Source: Branchiostoma floridae (lineage: Eukaryota; Chordata; Leptocardii; Amphioxiformes; Branchiostomatidae). From it: 64,000 nt of DNA. Below the pieces are notes generated by a model. It made no database searches and was not told the origin of the DNA. It saw only the letters and a list, made by a program, of their open reading frames with translations. Both the position numbers and the translations under genes were made by a program. The stretch is from the NCBI RefSeq assembly GCF_000003815.2, contig NC_049983.1, forward strand, positions 15,393,060 to 15,457,059. The letters run 5' to 3'. Positions 1 to 9,378 of the stretch are shown here, piece by piece. Position 1 is the first letter of the stretch. Every line of letters starts with the position of its first letter.

Positions 1-2
1 AG

Positions 3-911
3 TCTCGCCGCATTCAACAAGAAGACATTCTCCTCATTGGTGGAAACACAGGCGATCGTTATGATACACCAGTTGTAAACTGTGACATATACAGACTTGA
101 CCTTCACTTTGATACTCTAGACAAGGCTCCATTGCCAGAGCTTCTTCAGAACAAGGAGGGGAGTGCAGCATGTGTTCTAGACAATGATGTGATAGTGACA
201 GGAGGGTACAAATCTATGTCTAAAGTGTGGAGGTACAAGCCATCTCTGAATTCTTGGACCAGCTTGGCGTCTCTGAAGAAAGGAAGGAAAAATCATGGAA
301 TGACGGTTCTTAACGGAGAGGTGTATGTTGTTGGCGGTGAGAATCGTGAGTTGCTACATGATGTTGAAGTGTACAGGGAGAAGACCAACAAGTGGACAAA
401 GTTAGCACCACTGATACAGGCTGTCAGCAGGTTTGGTATAGCTGCCTGTTGTGAGAAGGTCTATATACTTGGTGGCGAAAGTTATGAAGAGTATGATCGG
501 TCCAGAGCAACCAACTCTGTTCAGTGCTACGATTCCACCCAAAAGATGTGGAAGTTCGCCACACCGTTGCCAAATGCATTAGCAGATATAAGAGCATGCT
601 CTGTCAATTCTAGGATCTATTTGGTAGGTGGAGGGCTTTGGTCTTTAGACTCGGTCCTCTGCTACAAGCCACAGGAAGATCTTTATGAGAAGATGGCTGA
701 TAAGTTGGACCAGTGGAGTAACTGCAGTGTCACCGTGTGTGGTTCGGTGATCTACATCACCGGTGGCCGGAAGAATGTTGTTTGGAACAATGAAGTTGAA
801 CGCTTCTCTACCGTTCAGTGTTACGACACAGACAGTGACACCATGGTCTTGGGTAAAGATTTGCCAATGCCACTGTGTGGACACCACATTGTAACAGTGC
901 CAAAGCAGTAG
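3..911 (+). CDS. BTB-kelch (KLHL-type) protein, C-terminal kelch propeller, 5' partial
   Basis: An open frame runs from base 3 to the TAG at 909-911 (302 codons) with no start needed inside the window; the Met at 132 is internal. It holds six kelch repeats, each marked by a hydrophobic strand ending in Gly-Gly: LLIGG, VIVTGG, VYVVGG, VYILGG, IYLVGG and IYITGG, with the spaced Trp and Tyr residues of the fold. Six blades make a complete beta-propeller, and the end HHIVTV resembles the closing strand of KLHL proteins. The BTB and BACK domains normally present at the N-terminus must lie to the left. Kelch propellers of this family usually bind the substrate of a Cullin-3 ubiquitin ligase; that role is family knowledge. 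The AG at bases 1-2 could be a splice acceptor, or the exon may simply continue. The KLHL paralogue is not identified. Confidence 0.9.
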   Translation, partial: SRRIQQEDILLIGGNTGDRYDTPVVNCDIYRLDLHFDTLDKAPLPELLQNKEGSAACVLDNDVIVTGGYKSMSKVWRYKPSLNSWTSLASLKKGRKNHGMTVLNGEVYVVGGENRELLHDVEVYREKTNKWTKLAPLIQAVSRFGIAACCEKVYILGGESYEEYDRSRATNSVQCYDSTQKMWKFATPLPNALADIRACSVNSRIYLVGGGLWSLDSVLCYKPQEDLYEKMADKLDQWSNCSVTVCGSVIYITGGRKNVVWNNEVERFSTVQCYDTDSDTMVLGKDLPMPLCGHHIVTVPKQ

Positions 912-1605
912 TAAGCTGGTAACACTTGTTTGTGAATTTGAATGAAGAAAGAAGGAAAGAGCTACATAAAGGCTGTAAAAAGACATTGGCATTTTGATAT
1001 TGGTTAACTTTTCTCACTGGACCAGCCATATTGGTGATGGTGAGGATTCATTATATATCGGTATTGCTTTGTACTGTAACAGATTTGTTAAGAGACTGTT
1101 ATAACCCAAGCTAGCACTAAATGTAAGGAAAATGTCATTAGTCACAGCGGTTTTATTTTTACAGAGAAAGTTTTTAGTTCTAGAAAAGAATGGTATTGAC
1201 CAGTAAGCAAAGTGTAAGCTGTCAACAATTTAGTCTGACCGCAATGGGAAAGCTTTACCCAATGCAGTTATATACCAGGCAGTTATATAGACTGTCCATC
1301 TAGCCGTTGTTTGTTCTGTCATGGGCTTTTGTATTTAAAAAAAATGTTCTATAGTACATGTATCATGTTTTGTCAGTTTCATAGGGGTAGTGGTATTGTT
1401 TTCAATTGACAGCTTGAAACTTAGAACAGACCAGAACATTACTGCATTGATAACAGCCATTTGACTATTTATTGACACTAATGTCCCTTTATAAACATAT
1501 ACCATATATTAACTTATGTAGTGTTTGAATAACAAAGCTGGTAGGATAGTAATTTGATACAAATGTACTAATTTTTGCAGCTAATAAATAGAAAATGTGT
1601 CTTAT
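912..1605 (+). other. Probable 3' UTR of the kelch gene
   Basis: AT-rich sequence without an open frame follows the kelch stop codon and runs to the first AATAAA. I infer that it is the 3' UTR; no coding sequence is visible. Confidence 0.5.
1583..1588 (+). terminator. Candidate polyadenylation signal of the kelch gene
   Basis: This is the first AATAAA hexamer after the kelch stop codon, about 670 bases downstream, in AT-rich sequence. Cleavage would be expected some 10-30 bases later. Confidence 0.45.
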
Positions 1606-1754
1606 TTTTTTATAAAAGGCTTGTTTGCATTAATCATATCAATTTTCTAGTTGCTAAGTGTGTCAGAGTTTTCTATTACACACCTTACAGATGATATCAA
1701 GGTGCAACATATACATGTAGTACCAGGTAAAATCCAGATGATAAAGACCAATTA

Positions 1755-1860
1755 ATGAATGAAAAAATTAACGAATAATGAATGAATGGATGAATGAATA
1801 GATGATTACCTTTATTGTACATTTTTGCCCAACCGACCAAAGACAAAACACATATTCGTA
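1755..1860 (+). repeat. Dispersed repeat with (TGAA)n tract and TTTATTGTACA box
   Basis: Imperfect GAATGAATGGATGAATGAAT tracts are followed by CCTTTATTGTACATTTTTGCCCAACC. The same arrangement recurs at 20590-20700 (+) and, inverted, at 16890-17000. A simple-repeat tract joined to a constant box resembles the 3' end of a CR1/L2-like LINE or a SINE using it, but no reverse transcriptase is attached. Confidence 0.5.
1811..1816 (-). terminator. Candidate polyadenylation signal of the sialyltransferase gene
   Basis: TTTATT on the + strand reads AATAAA on the - strand, about 235 bases beyond the sialyltransferase stop. It lies inside the dispersed repeat at 1755-1860, so it may be only part of that repeat. 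If used, the two convergent genes end roughly 200 bases apart. Confidence 0.3.
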
Positions 1861-2047
1861 AAAGTACGGTAGTGTGGCATATTAGTCCAGCTTCTCTGTA
1901 ATGGTGAAAATGTAGGATTGTGTAGGTTTAGCTACTAAGTCTGTTAAACGTATGGGGAAAGTCACCTTTTCAGTGCACCTTATATTGTGTAGTACCGTTT
2001 ATACAAACATATGTATGGCGAATATCAATTTTTCAGTGTTACTCATA

Positions 2048-2286
2048 TTACGCAGTACAGTTCGCTCCCCGGAACAACAGGACTCCCGTCTTCCTGACGT
2101 CATCCGATGACGTCTCTGACAGGTGCGTCAGGTACAGGTGCTCAGCCGTGAACGGGTGAAAGTACGTGGTGACATTGAAGGTCTTCTCCTCGTCATAGTA
2201 ATACAGGTACTTGACTGGCTCCACGTCTGACGGCACCATCTCGTACACATAGACCCAGTTACACAGGCGAGTCATCATCAGCACAC
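2048..2286 (-). CDS. st6gal: ST6Gal terminal exon (end of motif S, motifs III and VS)
   Basis: The acceptor reads CTTCTCCAG before GTGTGCTGATG. The first two bases complete a Gly codon begun in the previous exon. It codes for VLMMTRLCN to the stop TAA at 2048-2050 and carries NVTTYFHPFTAE, which includes an N-glycosylation sequon (NVT). Confidence 0.9.
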
Positions 2287-3858
2287 CTGGAGAAGATGGT
2301 TAGTAGCTCATCTGTGTTGGTAGTACATGTAATCACAGTACAAAGCTAAACGGTCTTCTAATACAAAAGTACAAACGGGTCAAATTTTCAACGACCCCTG
2401 TCACCTTCTTCAGGATACATACTGATGACCAATCACTTAAGAACATAAACTCCCGAGAGTTACTCAGGCGAGTCATCATTAGCACACCTAGAGAAGATGA
2501 TATCATCACAATCCATCCAGAGGTTTTAAAGTTATGCTGACCACAAACACCCGGAACACACACACAGACAGATACACACTAAGGCCCTCTTTCCACTAGA
2601 CGGCGATTGCGCTGCACTCTCACTGCGACCTAAATATGATATGTGTATCCTTTCATTTCATACTGGATATATCAGACAGCATGTAAAAGTGTAACTGAGA
2701 GGACAACAAAACACACAGTGCAATTCGTTGAGCGATCTGTAAAATTTGAGGTTGCAGATAGAGCGCGACAAGAGCGCAGTCCTAGTGGAAAGGGGTCTAA
2801 AGCACACAAACACAAAACTATACTTCCATGTTTCATGAGGGTTATAAACTTAAATACGTACCAAATACACCTGTACTCGGGCTCCCCAAGTTATCCTTCT
2901 CTCCACACTTTCCGTTATCCCGACAGAAGTCCTTCATGTCTCTTGTTAAAGCCGGCCCGAACACGTGGTATTGGATGAAAAGCTGTCTGTTACCATGAGT
3001 CTTGATGTAGCTGATGTACTTCGGCAAACTCTTGTAACGGTCCCCAGAGGTGTCGAGCTTTTGATCGATGATACGATAAGCGTTGTTGTGCCTGACTACG
3101 ACGATTTCGTGGTTGTACATTTCAATGCTGTCGTTCAAAAATTCCTTCTTGCAATATCTGTTGGGAATCTTGGTGTTGATGAGACGCATATCGGTCCGGC
3201 TGCCCACGTGTTGCTCGAAGTGTTTGGTCGGCGCGCAGTTGAAGCGCAGGACGCAGTCGTGTCGGTCTGTGGGAGGGGGTACAGAACATCACTGTAGGTC
3301 AGGGAGGTGTTAAACTTTCAGCGTAGGTTAAAGAAATGTGTGTGGCATATTCGCGTGAGGTTCCCTTAGGTTTACGTCACATTTCTTACCCCCTGTTTGC
3401 GGAAACGAAAAGTTTATGCCAACAGATAGATACACAAAAAGGCATACTTCTGAATTAATTTTGTTCCGTTTCTTTTCTTCTCACACTAGTTACTACGCAT
3501 GCGCGGGTGAAAGGAACTCTGGGTAATATGTCAAACTTGAAGGCCCTCAGACGTAAACAGTCTGACGTCTTTTCCATTGTTCCATTTGTGTAACAATGTC
3601 TTGAACGTAATGGCGGCTGCAAAAATCCAAAATGGCGGAATGTTTATTTTTGTGGGCCTTCAACTTTGACATATTACCCAGAGTTCCTTCCACCCGGGCA
3701 TGCGTGGTAACTAGTGCGAAAAGGCTTATTGCCTTGCCGTTGCCAGCTCACCTATTTCCGGCCCGTACCGATGCTGTATCAGGGCATGACTGCTGCTGAC
3801 CACTGCGCACGAGTTGAAGTGATACAGCTGCTCCAGACTCTGGTCGGGGAAGTACTGT
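2048..3858 (-). CDS. st6gal: ST6Gal-type beta-galactoside alpha-2,6-sialyltransferase, three 3' exons, 5' end lost in gap
   Basis: Three exons (3858-3752, 3266-2862, 2286-2048) join in phase into 249 residues plus stop. The enzyme family transfers sialic acid from CMP-sialic acid to terminal galactose of N-glycans in the Golgi. Sialylmotif L begins CAVVSSSHAL and, after splicing, continues EIDRHDCVLRFNCAPT, as in vertebrate ST6Gal. Motif S contains SPSTGVFGVLMMTRLCN. Motif III is YYYD and motif VS is HPFTAE with its His and Glu. The C-terminus GANCTA matches the family's Cys-containing end. Both introns use GT/AG and conserve phase 1. The cytoplasmic tail, membrane anchor and stem region are missing, probably in or beyond the gap at 3859-4097. 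ST6GAL1 and ST6GAL2 cannot be told apart, and a lancelet gene may predate that split. Confidence 0.92.
2445..2499 (-). pseudogene. Decayed duplicate of the start of the ST6Gal terminal exon
   Basis: About 200 bases upstream, in gene direction, of the real terminal exon lies a second copy of its first 40-50 bases together with its acceptor region. Around the splice site the copies share a 30-odd-base stretch with two or three differences. The copy keeps an AG acceptor (2488-2489, reading CTTCTCTAG) and the coded start GVLMMTRLSN, then diverges and lacks motifs III and VS. The frame stays open for about 45 further codons of unrelated sequence. It could be a dead exon or an alternative 3' end giving a protein without the VS motif. 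Confidence 0.6.
2500..2585 (-). repeat. Fragment of GTGTGTCTGT-type dispersed repeat
   Basis: The - strand reads AGTGTGTATCTGTCTGTGTG, then a CCGG-containing box, GTGGTCAGCATAAC and CTCTGGATGGATTGTGATGA. The same order of boxes occurs at 17195-17385 (+). The copy sits in the last ST6Gal intron beside the duplicated exon remnant. Confidence 0.5.
2862..3266 (-). CDS. st6gal: ST6Gal internal exon (second half of motif L to start of motif S)
   Basis: The acceptor CCCCTCCCACAG and the donor GGTACGT bound 405 bases. The exon begins with two bases completing Asp of EIDRHD and ends with the first base of a Gly codon. Using the strong donor at 2861-2860, and not a GT nine bases earlier, gives a motif S of the same length as vertebrate ST6Gal, so I prefer it. 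Confidence 0.9.
3484..3716. mobile_element. MITE with ~63-bp terminal inverted repeats in the ST6Gal intron
   Basis: The left arm (3484-3546, starting CACTAGTTACTACGCATGCG) matches the reverse complement of the right arm (3653-3716) with few differences. About 105 bases of unrelated sequence lie between, containing two ATGGCGG motifs. Total length is about 233 bases with no coding capacity, as in non-autonomous DNA transposons. It occupies roughly half of the intron between the two motif L exons and ends about 35 bases from the donor at 3751. Confidence 0.8.
3752..3858 (-). CDS. st6gal: ST6Gal exon with start of sialylmotif L, truncated by assembly gap
   Basis: It codes YFPDQSLEQLYHFN, then CAVVSSSHAL to GPEI, ending at donor GTGAGC (3751-3746). 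The exon is open up to the first N at 3859, so its true 5' boundary is unknown. Confidence 0.88.
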
Positions 3859-4097
3859 NNNNNNNNNNNNNNNNNNNNNNNNNNNNNNNNNNNNNNNNNN
3901 NNNNNNNNNNNNNNNNNNNNNNNNNNNNNNNNNNNNNNNNNNNNNNNNNNNNNNNNNNNNNNNNNNNNNNNNNNNNNNNNNNNNNNNNNNNNNNNNNNNN
4001 NNNNNNNNNNNNNNNNNNNNNNNNNNNNNNNNNNNNNNNNNNNNNNNNNNNNNNNNNNNNNNNNNNNNNNNNNNNNNNNNNNNNNNNNNNNNNNNNN
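3859..4097. other. Assembly gap (N run)
   Basis: 239 Ns interrupt the sialyltransferase gene. Missing 5' coding sequence may lie here. Confidence 1.
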
Positions 4098-5215
4098 AGT
4101 ACTTTGAAGTTGTTGAGACGCTACCTTTTTTTGTCTCAGATGGCCCATGCACATGTAGTTACTCTGTCACATGATATACTAATATCTTCCTATTTCAATG
4201 TACTGACCTAATGCAGCTGCTAAGTCTCCTTGGTTTGTGTTCTTCCAATGATATTCATTAAAGATTTATTTCTGGGGTGTTATTCACTTGACATCGGAAT
4301 GTTACTTGCATAATTTGACCAATGATACTTTTATCTGTAGTTCCATAGACATTAGACAATATGAATAGTGGTAGCCCCCATGCAGCAGCAACAGTTAGTC
4401 CCCAGGGTGGTATGATATTTTCATTCAATCCATCCAACCCAAACCTAAATCTCCTGTAGTATCTAAGCCAAATTTAACAGCATAATTTACTATGAAAAAT
4501 GTCCTTGTCAATCCCATTTATAGATGGCAAGCTGCTGGCAATGGAAGCTTTGAAAAGTTCAGAAGCTGTTGTAGTCAGAGCAAACACCCAGCAAACATCC
4601 CCGCAAACCAATGAGCAGTTGCTTAGAAGGGGAATTTCATCATATATTTGCCGCGACAAAATGCAACAAACGATACTGAATTTAAAACAGAACAAAGCTA
4701 AGCCTCCACCACTTAACCCTGCCTGTACCATAGATTAAGCAGGCCCCAAAACCAAGCGAATATGACTAGCCCAAAACAACAAATTACCTGTATACAGTAT
4801 GGAAATGGCATTACCAAAGAAACAAAAAGAAGCACAGGACAAATCATACACATACCTTTCTCTTATGCCCACACTCTATACAGTTCTCCTCCACATTAGA
4901 AAATTGCATCTTCTTCTGTTTAAGTTCAAGTTCAACCATGATTGCCAACAGGGTAAAGGAACTTGTACCGAAACTTAAAACTCAGTACTGTACAGCTCTA
5001 GAAACACCACAAAGAGTAATAAGCAAACTCCAATTATACCTGACCAACAGATATATAATCTTGTACACTCCCGTCATCTGGCAAACTGTCAGTGCCACTA
5101 AGTAACCTGATACATTGAAGGTGGCCCAGGCCAGATGATGGTTCTACACCCAACCATAATCTGTTTTTAAAACCAAGCAGATATTGGGAGGATGCCCCAA
5201 CCACACAAAAACAGG
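4098..5215. other. Non-coding, no recognised feature
   Basis: Short frames exist on both strands around 4474-4738, but neither shows a domain or plausible splice context. I could not find the sialyltransferase membrane-anchor exon here. Confidence 0.4.
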
Positions 5216-5860
5216 GTCAACCTATACAGTATCAAGTTCAAGCACTAGGAGGCCCAAAATCAAACCTGACCACCAGGACACCACAAACAACTCACGTACC
5301 AAATAGCAACACAATGGTACCTTGCGTTCCGGAGATACAGCGCACGCCCCGTGCCCGCACAAAAGGTAACCTAAAATGTCAAGTGCAAGCACCAAGGGCG
5401 CCAAAATCAAAATTGAGCATTATTCAGCCACCGCCGACACATGTGCCAAATATCATCGCGCCAGCACCAGCCGTTCAGAAGATATAACTCCGGAAACACC
5501 CCTCCCGGACACAAAATTCGACCTGCCGGGTCAAGTTCAAATGCGACAAGGCCCAAAGTCAATCCTAGGCAACAGGCAACAACCCCCCACCCATGCACCA
5601 AAAATCGTCGCAATCGCGCGTATCGTTCCGGACACACAGCGCCAAAAGTGCCCCCAAAACACCAAAAATGCCACCTGCAATGTCAAGTTCAAACGCCAGG
5701 AGGCCCAAAATCAAACCTGAGTGTTAGGCTACCACCCCAAACCCACGTACCAAAAATCGTCGTGCTCGCACCATCCGTTCACGAGATACAGCGCCCTACA
5801 TCCCCGGCTACCGAAAAGTTCCCACCAGCATCAAAACCATACCTGCATACATGCAGGTAA
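5216..5860. repeat. Tandem repeat, ~150-bp unit, about four copies
   Basis: The box TCAAGTTCAA followed by GGCCCAAAATCAA recurs at 5232, 5379, 5531 and 5683, a spacing of 147-152 bases. Each unit also contains an ACGTACCAAAAATCGTCG-like box and a CCGTTC..GATACAGCGCC box. The copies are quite diverged. Long frames across it are by-products of the repeat. Confidence 0.8.
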
Positions 5861-6076
5861 CAAGCATTCGTTGAATACATGTAGTAGAGTACTACACTAA
5901 CCTGCTGTACAGTACACTTCCTTCATGCCTCTAACATTCATATAGTATTACCTATATATACAATCCGTAGAGTAGATATCCCCACCGGTGAGACAAAATG
6001 GACGCTAGCATTACCTCGCGGCCTTGTGAACGTTCACGGAGTCACCTCGGTCTGAACTGCAACCTAAATGTCTGTC
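5861..6076. other. Unassigned spacer
   Basis: A short GC-richer stretch at 5980-6050 on the - strand ends in a donor-like CGAGGTAATG (near 6019) and could be an untranslated first exon, but nothing confirms it. Confidence 0.2.
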
Positions 6077-6298
6077 CAGTACCTGAGGGTCTGCATGGGG
6101 GGGGGGGGTCCGACAACGATTTACGCTGAATTTAGAAGAACCCCCTACGTATTACGCTAAATCAAGGAAGCCATTTACGCTAAATTTGGTCGCCTCGCTA
6201 CGAATTTACGTAGATAAGATGGTTTTCCCTACGAATTACGGGAAATAAAATAGGCTGCCTACGCCTTACGCAAAAAAGCATGCAGACCCTCGTACCTG
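6077..6298. mobile_element. Small inverted-repeat element with internal TTTACGCTAAAT repeats
   Basis: The ends CCAGTACCTGAGGGTCTGCA and, inverted, CCAGGTACGAGGGTCTGCAT form ~21-bp terminal inverted repeats. Between them, after a poly-G run, a degenerate TTTACGCTAAAT motif repeats about six times. There is no coding capacity. Mobility is inferred from the inverted ends only. Confidence 0.6.
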
Positions 6299-6359
6299 GC
6301 GGCGGTTTCACGATACGAGGTCACACCATAATGACATGTGCATTGGGGAGGAGGGGGGG

Positions 6360-6985
6360 ATTAAATGACATTAACGATTCTGCCCTCTCATTATCTGTGC
6401 AAACTTCAAAGTCTACTGTGCGAAAACTACTGTTACAACTTACACACCTTCATGTCTTCCTCTATTTCTCCCACGGATCCTGTGCCTTCTTTTAACCCCT
6501 TAGTTTTACAGCGTGAGTTGAAGGATCGCTAGAGGCGTTTACAAACGCAATTTTCTGAAGTGTCAAGGACATTAACGATTTTGCCCTCTCATTATCTGTG
6601 CAAGCTTCAAAGTCTACTGCGCAGAAACTACTGCTACAAACCTTTTGTGTCTTCCTCTGTTTTTTCCCCACTTAGAGGCCCGTAACCTCCTTCAAAACCC
6701 CTTACAGTGAATGTTGAAGGATCGCTAGAGGCGTTTACAAACGCACATTTGTGTCAGTGTCAATGACTTTAACGATTCTGCCTTCTCATTATCTGTGCAA
6801 ACTTCAAATCTACCGTGCGGAAACTACTGCAACAAACCTTTTGTGTCTTCCTCTGTTCCAACTGACAGGCCCGCACCCTCCTATAATCCCTAAGATTTAC
6901 AGCGTAAGTAAAAGGATCGCTAAAGGCGTTTACAGGCGCAAATTCCTGTGTCAAGGACTTTAGCCTTTCTGTCCTCTATTTACTT
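6360..6985. repeat. Tandem satellite, ~200-bp unit, three full copies and a partial
   Basis: The box GAC(A/T)TTAACGATT starts at 6367, 6568 and 6765, with a degenerate fourth at 6956. Each unit continues with CTCTCATTATCTGTGCAA, CTTCAAA, CTACTG and a GGATCGCTAGAGGCGTTTAC box before the next unit. The first copies are the closest to one another. Confidence 0.85.
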
Positions 6986-7727
6986 TCATGAAAACAGAGG
7001 TAATCAGTTCGGGCGTTTATTTGTCTGGTTTGGTGTGTATCGGCTGTTATCTGTTCACTTTATTGAAAAATACATTAAACAATACAAGTAAAAAAGGCAC
7101 GCAGACGAAGTGACGGCGGACTCAAGTTGTACTCAACTTATTTTAACGCTGCCACTTGTACAAATATTGAGAATGGTACATTAGACAGAACTATATTAAG
7201 TAAATAGTATATACATACACGTGAATACATAATGTGCGTGAGTCGATTCCCCCTACCGGTAGAAAGATAAAGCAAAGAATGGTACGTGAACCTCCATTGC
7301 ATGCATTTTATTTTCAACAGGGTGATAGCTGACTGCCAACTCCTGCAGTTTCAATGAGTATTGCTAGGTAGCGTTTTTGATCCAAGATTAGAAAGCAAAA
7401 AAAAAAAACGGACTGAATTTGTCAACAGTGAACTCAGTGATAGTATCAGTTCTTCCAACTTCTACTTGACACCGCGTAATAAAACACAAGCAAAAGATCT
7501 AAGATGCGTGCTATTTAAGATTGAACTGAAAGCAAGAAAGTTAAATCTAAAGCAAGAAAGTTATATCTAAACTTTCTAAGCATATTTCGTCTTTTTAAAA
7601 ACACATACTTTCCACCTTTGTTGGGGTTTAGGATGCAATTGTTTATTTGTCAACTTGTCAACATGTCATACAGCTTGCAGTCTCATGACTAAATTTGTGT
7701 AATAACAATACGTTCGGAGTTATATAT
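6986..7727. other. Non-coding, no recognised feature
   Basis: AT-rich sequence with a poly-A run near 7400 and a short direct repeat AAGCAAGAAAGTTA near 7530-7565. No gene is visible. Confidence 0.4.
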
Positions 7728-7815
7728 GTCACAGGGGAGATTGGAATCCAGGGGGATTCGGAATCCTCCTAGGGGAGATTGGAATTCTAATTTCCCATAG
7801 GGGAACCCCGATCCA
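7728..7815 (+). repeat. Palindrome-rich repeat arm, left
   Basis: GTCACAGGGGAGATTGGAAT continues into GGGGGATTCGGAATCCTCCT and AGGGGAGATTGGAATTC. The same order of boxes occurs inverted at 11765-11843. Units are built from CTCCCCTAGGGGAG and GGAATTCC palindromes. Confidence 0.8.
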
Positions 7816-8192
7816 ATCTCAAATCATGCTAAGATGTAGGAAACAGCAATACTTTTTTGATAAACAATTGATTTTATTTAGCATTAATGCAAACCTTCTA
7901 ACTCAAGCCTACTTGTGTCACTTCTACAATGTTAACTTCACCGAAGACTACCACACTAGAGTCACTTCTGCAACTTTACTCAATGCAGGTCTACTCAATT
8001 ATCTGCTCTATCACACTGCATACCGGATTGAATGAGATGGAGATTGGTAAAGTTTAATCGTGTTCTCACAACATTGAAAACCACATTGAAGCTATAGTAG
8101 AGTTTTTCTGATGACCTGACGAACACAGCCCTGACGTGGCTGATCAGCTCCCTGGTGCGGGGGTTCTGGTTTGAGTCACGTGAGGTCGTTCA
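7816..8192. other. Non-coding up to gap
   Basis: No supported feature; the short frame at 7826-8035 shows no domain. Confidence 0.4.
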
Positions 8193-8292
8193 NNNNNNNN
8201 NNNNNNNNNNNNNNNNNNNNNNNNNNNNNNNNNNNNNNNNNNNNNNNNNNNNNNNNNNNNNNNNNNNNNNNNNNNNNNNNNNNNNNNNNNNN
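8193..8292. other. Assembly gap (100 N)
   Basis: Exactly 100 Ns, which usually denotes a gap of unknown size. Confidence 1.
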
Positions 8293-8317
8293 GATTGGCG
8301 GATGACCATCAAGTATG

Positions 8318-8408
8318 GAGTCACTAACTTATAATGGCATATGCAAATGTGCTAATTTATATATTGGTGACATTTGCATACCATTATATGATTATGAGTT
8401 AGTGACTC
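8318..8408. mobile_element. ~90-bp hairpin element (MITE-like)
   Basis: The left arm GAGTCACTAACTTATAATGG with CATATGCAAATGT pairs with ACATTTGCATACCATTATAT and GAGTTAGTGACTC. The arms are about 38 bases with a short AT-rich loop. No target duplication is evident. Confidence 0.65.
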
Positions 8409-8910
8409 AAATGATTCAGTCTACTTTCCAAAACAATTTCATCCATTCTGATTATTGGTAACGGGAGGGGTCCAAAGTCCGGTAGGGGTCCAAACTCCGG
8501 TAGGGTTTTAAAATCATTTTTGCGGAGATATGCATTAAGTGTCAGCACATGATAAGTACAACTTGTTATGGACTAAACCTTGTTGTAAATATCTTAAAAG
8601 TCAGAGTATGTGTCCAAGTTGGCAATCCCCAACAGATAACGATTGAAAAAATTACACATGTTTGACGCCATCCGTGCATGCTGACGAGCGAACTTATCGA
8701 GAATGTGGCCCGGGAAACTCTTAAATTATTCATCGTAAAATACGAAATGTGAAAGGATACCACCACAGATAAGAAGGATATCTATAAGACTTCCTAAAGA
8801 AGCACAGCTATGTCATGTCTTTGCTTTTATAGTTGGATAATCGGAGCTAAATTATGCCGCATGTTCACGGCCCTGTCACCCCGCCATCTTTGCCAATCAC
8901 CTTTGAAGGA

Positions 8911-9378
8911 AGGGTACAGATCACCAATAGCCGGCAGGCACCTACAGCATTCATAACATGTCAGAAAAAGGCTGTCAAAAGTCACCTACCTGAAGTTTAG
9001 TCGTTGGAAAACTCATATTGGCAGAAAAGTATGGCTTCTAAACTGTCCGTCTACGAAATTTGAAGCATTTTCGTACAGTGCAAAGGTCATCAAAGCAGCT
9101 AAACGCACCCTGGTGAACTTTTGACCTTTGGAGGACAGCATCTAAACAATGTAAACAACACATATTCTATACTGCCCAGGAAGCCAAAAACATGGCTAAA
9201 AACATACTTTTTTTGCAAAATGAAATAACCAGAACTCTTACCTGTAATTTCCAGCTCCAAAATGCCAACATTTCCCAATAAAGAGGCCTCTAAACTTACC
9301 TTTAACAAACCAGGTTCTATGGCATCATTTTGCCGGGTCTGCGCATGTCTCTAATGGTGACCTTTCACCTGCTACAGG
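8911..9378 (+). repeat. Direct duplication, copy 1
   Basis: Bases 8911-9105 are repeated exactly at 10253-10447, and about 9308-9378 recurs at 10647-10717. Between them copy 1 has about 200 bases where copy 2 has 181 Ns. No coding sequence is seen in it. Confidence 0.9.

Noticed and set aside
645-1029. Frames on the - strand opposite the kelch exon
   Set aside because: They overlap a well-supported kelch coding sequence and show no domain.
2643-2978. 111-codon + strand frame
   Set aside because: Partly antisense to the ST6Gal exon end and partly intronic; no recognisable domain.
2965-3313. + strand frames of 110 and 76 codons
   Set aside because: They lie antisense to the ST6Gal exon at 2862-3266.
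3714-4211. Frames that run through the N gap
   Set aside because: They exist only because Ns are translated as X; the sole real coding part is the - strand ST6Gal exon at 3752-3858.
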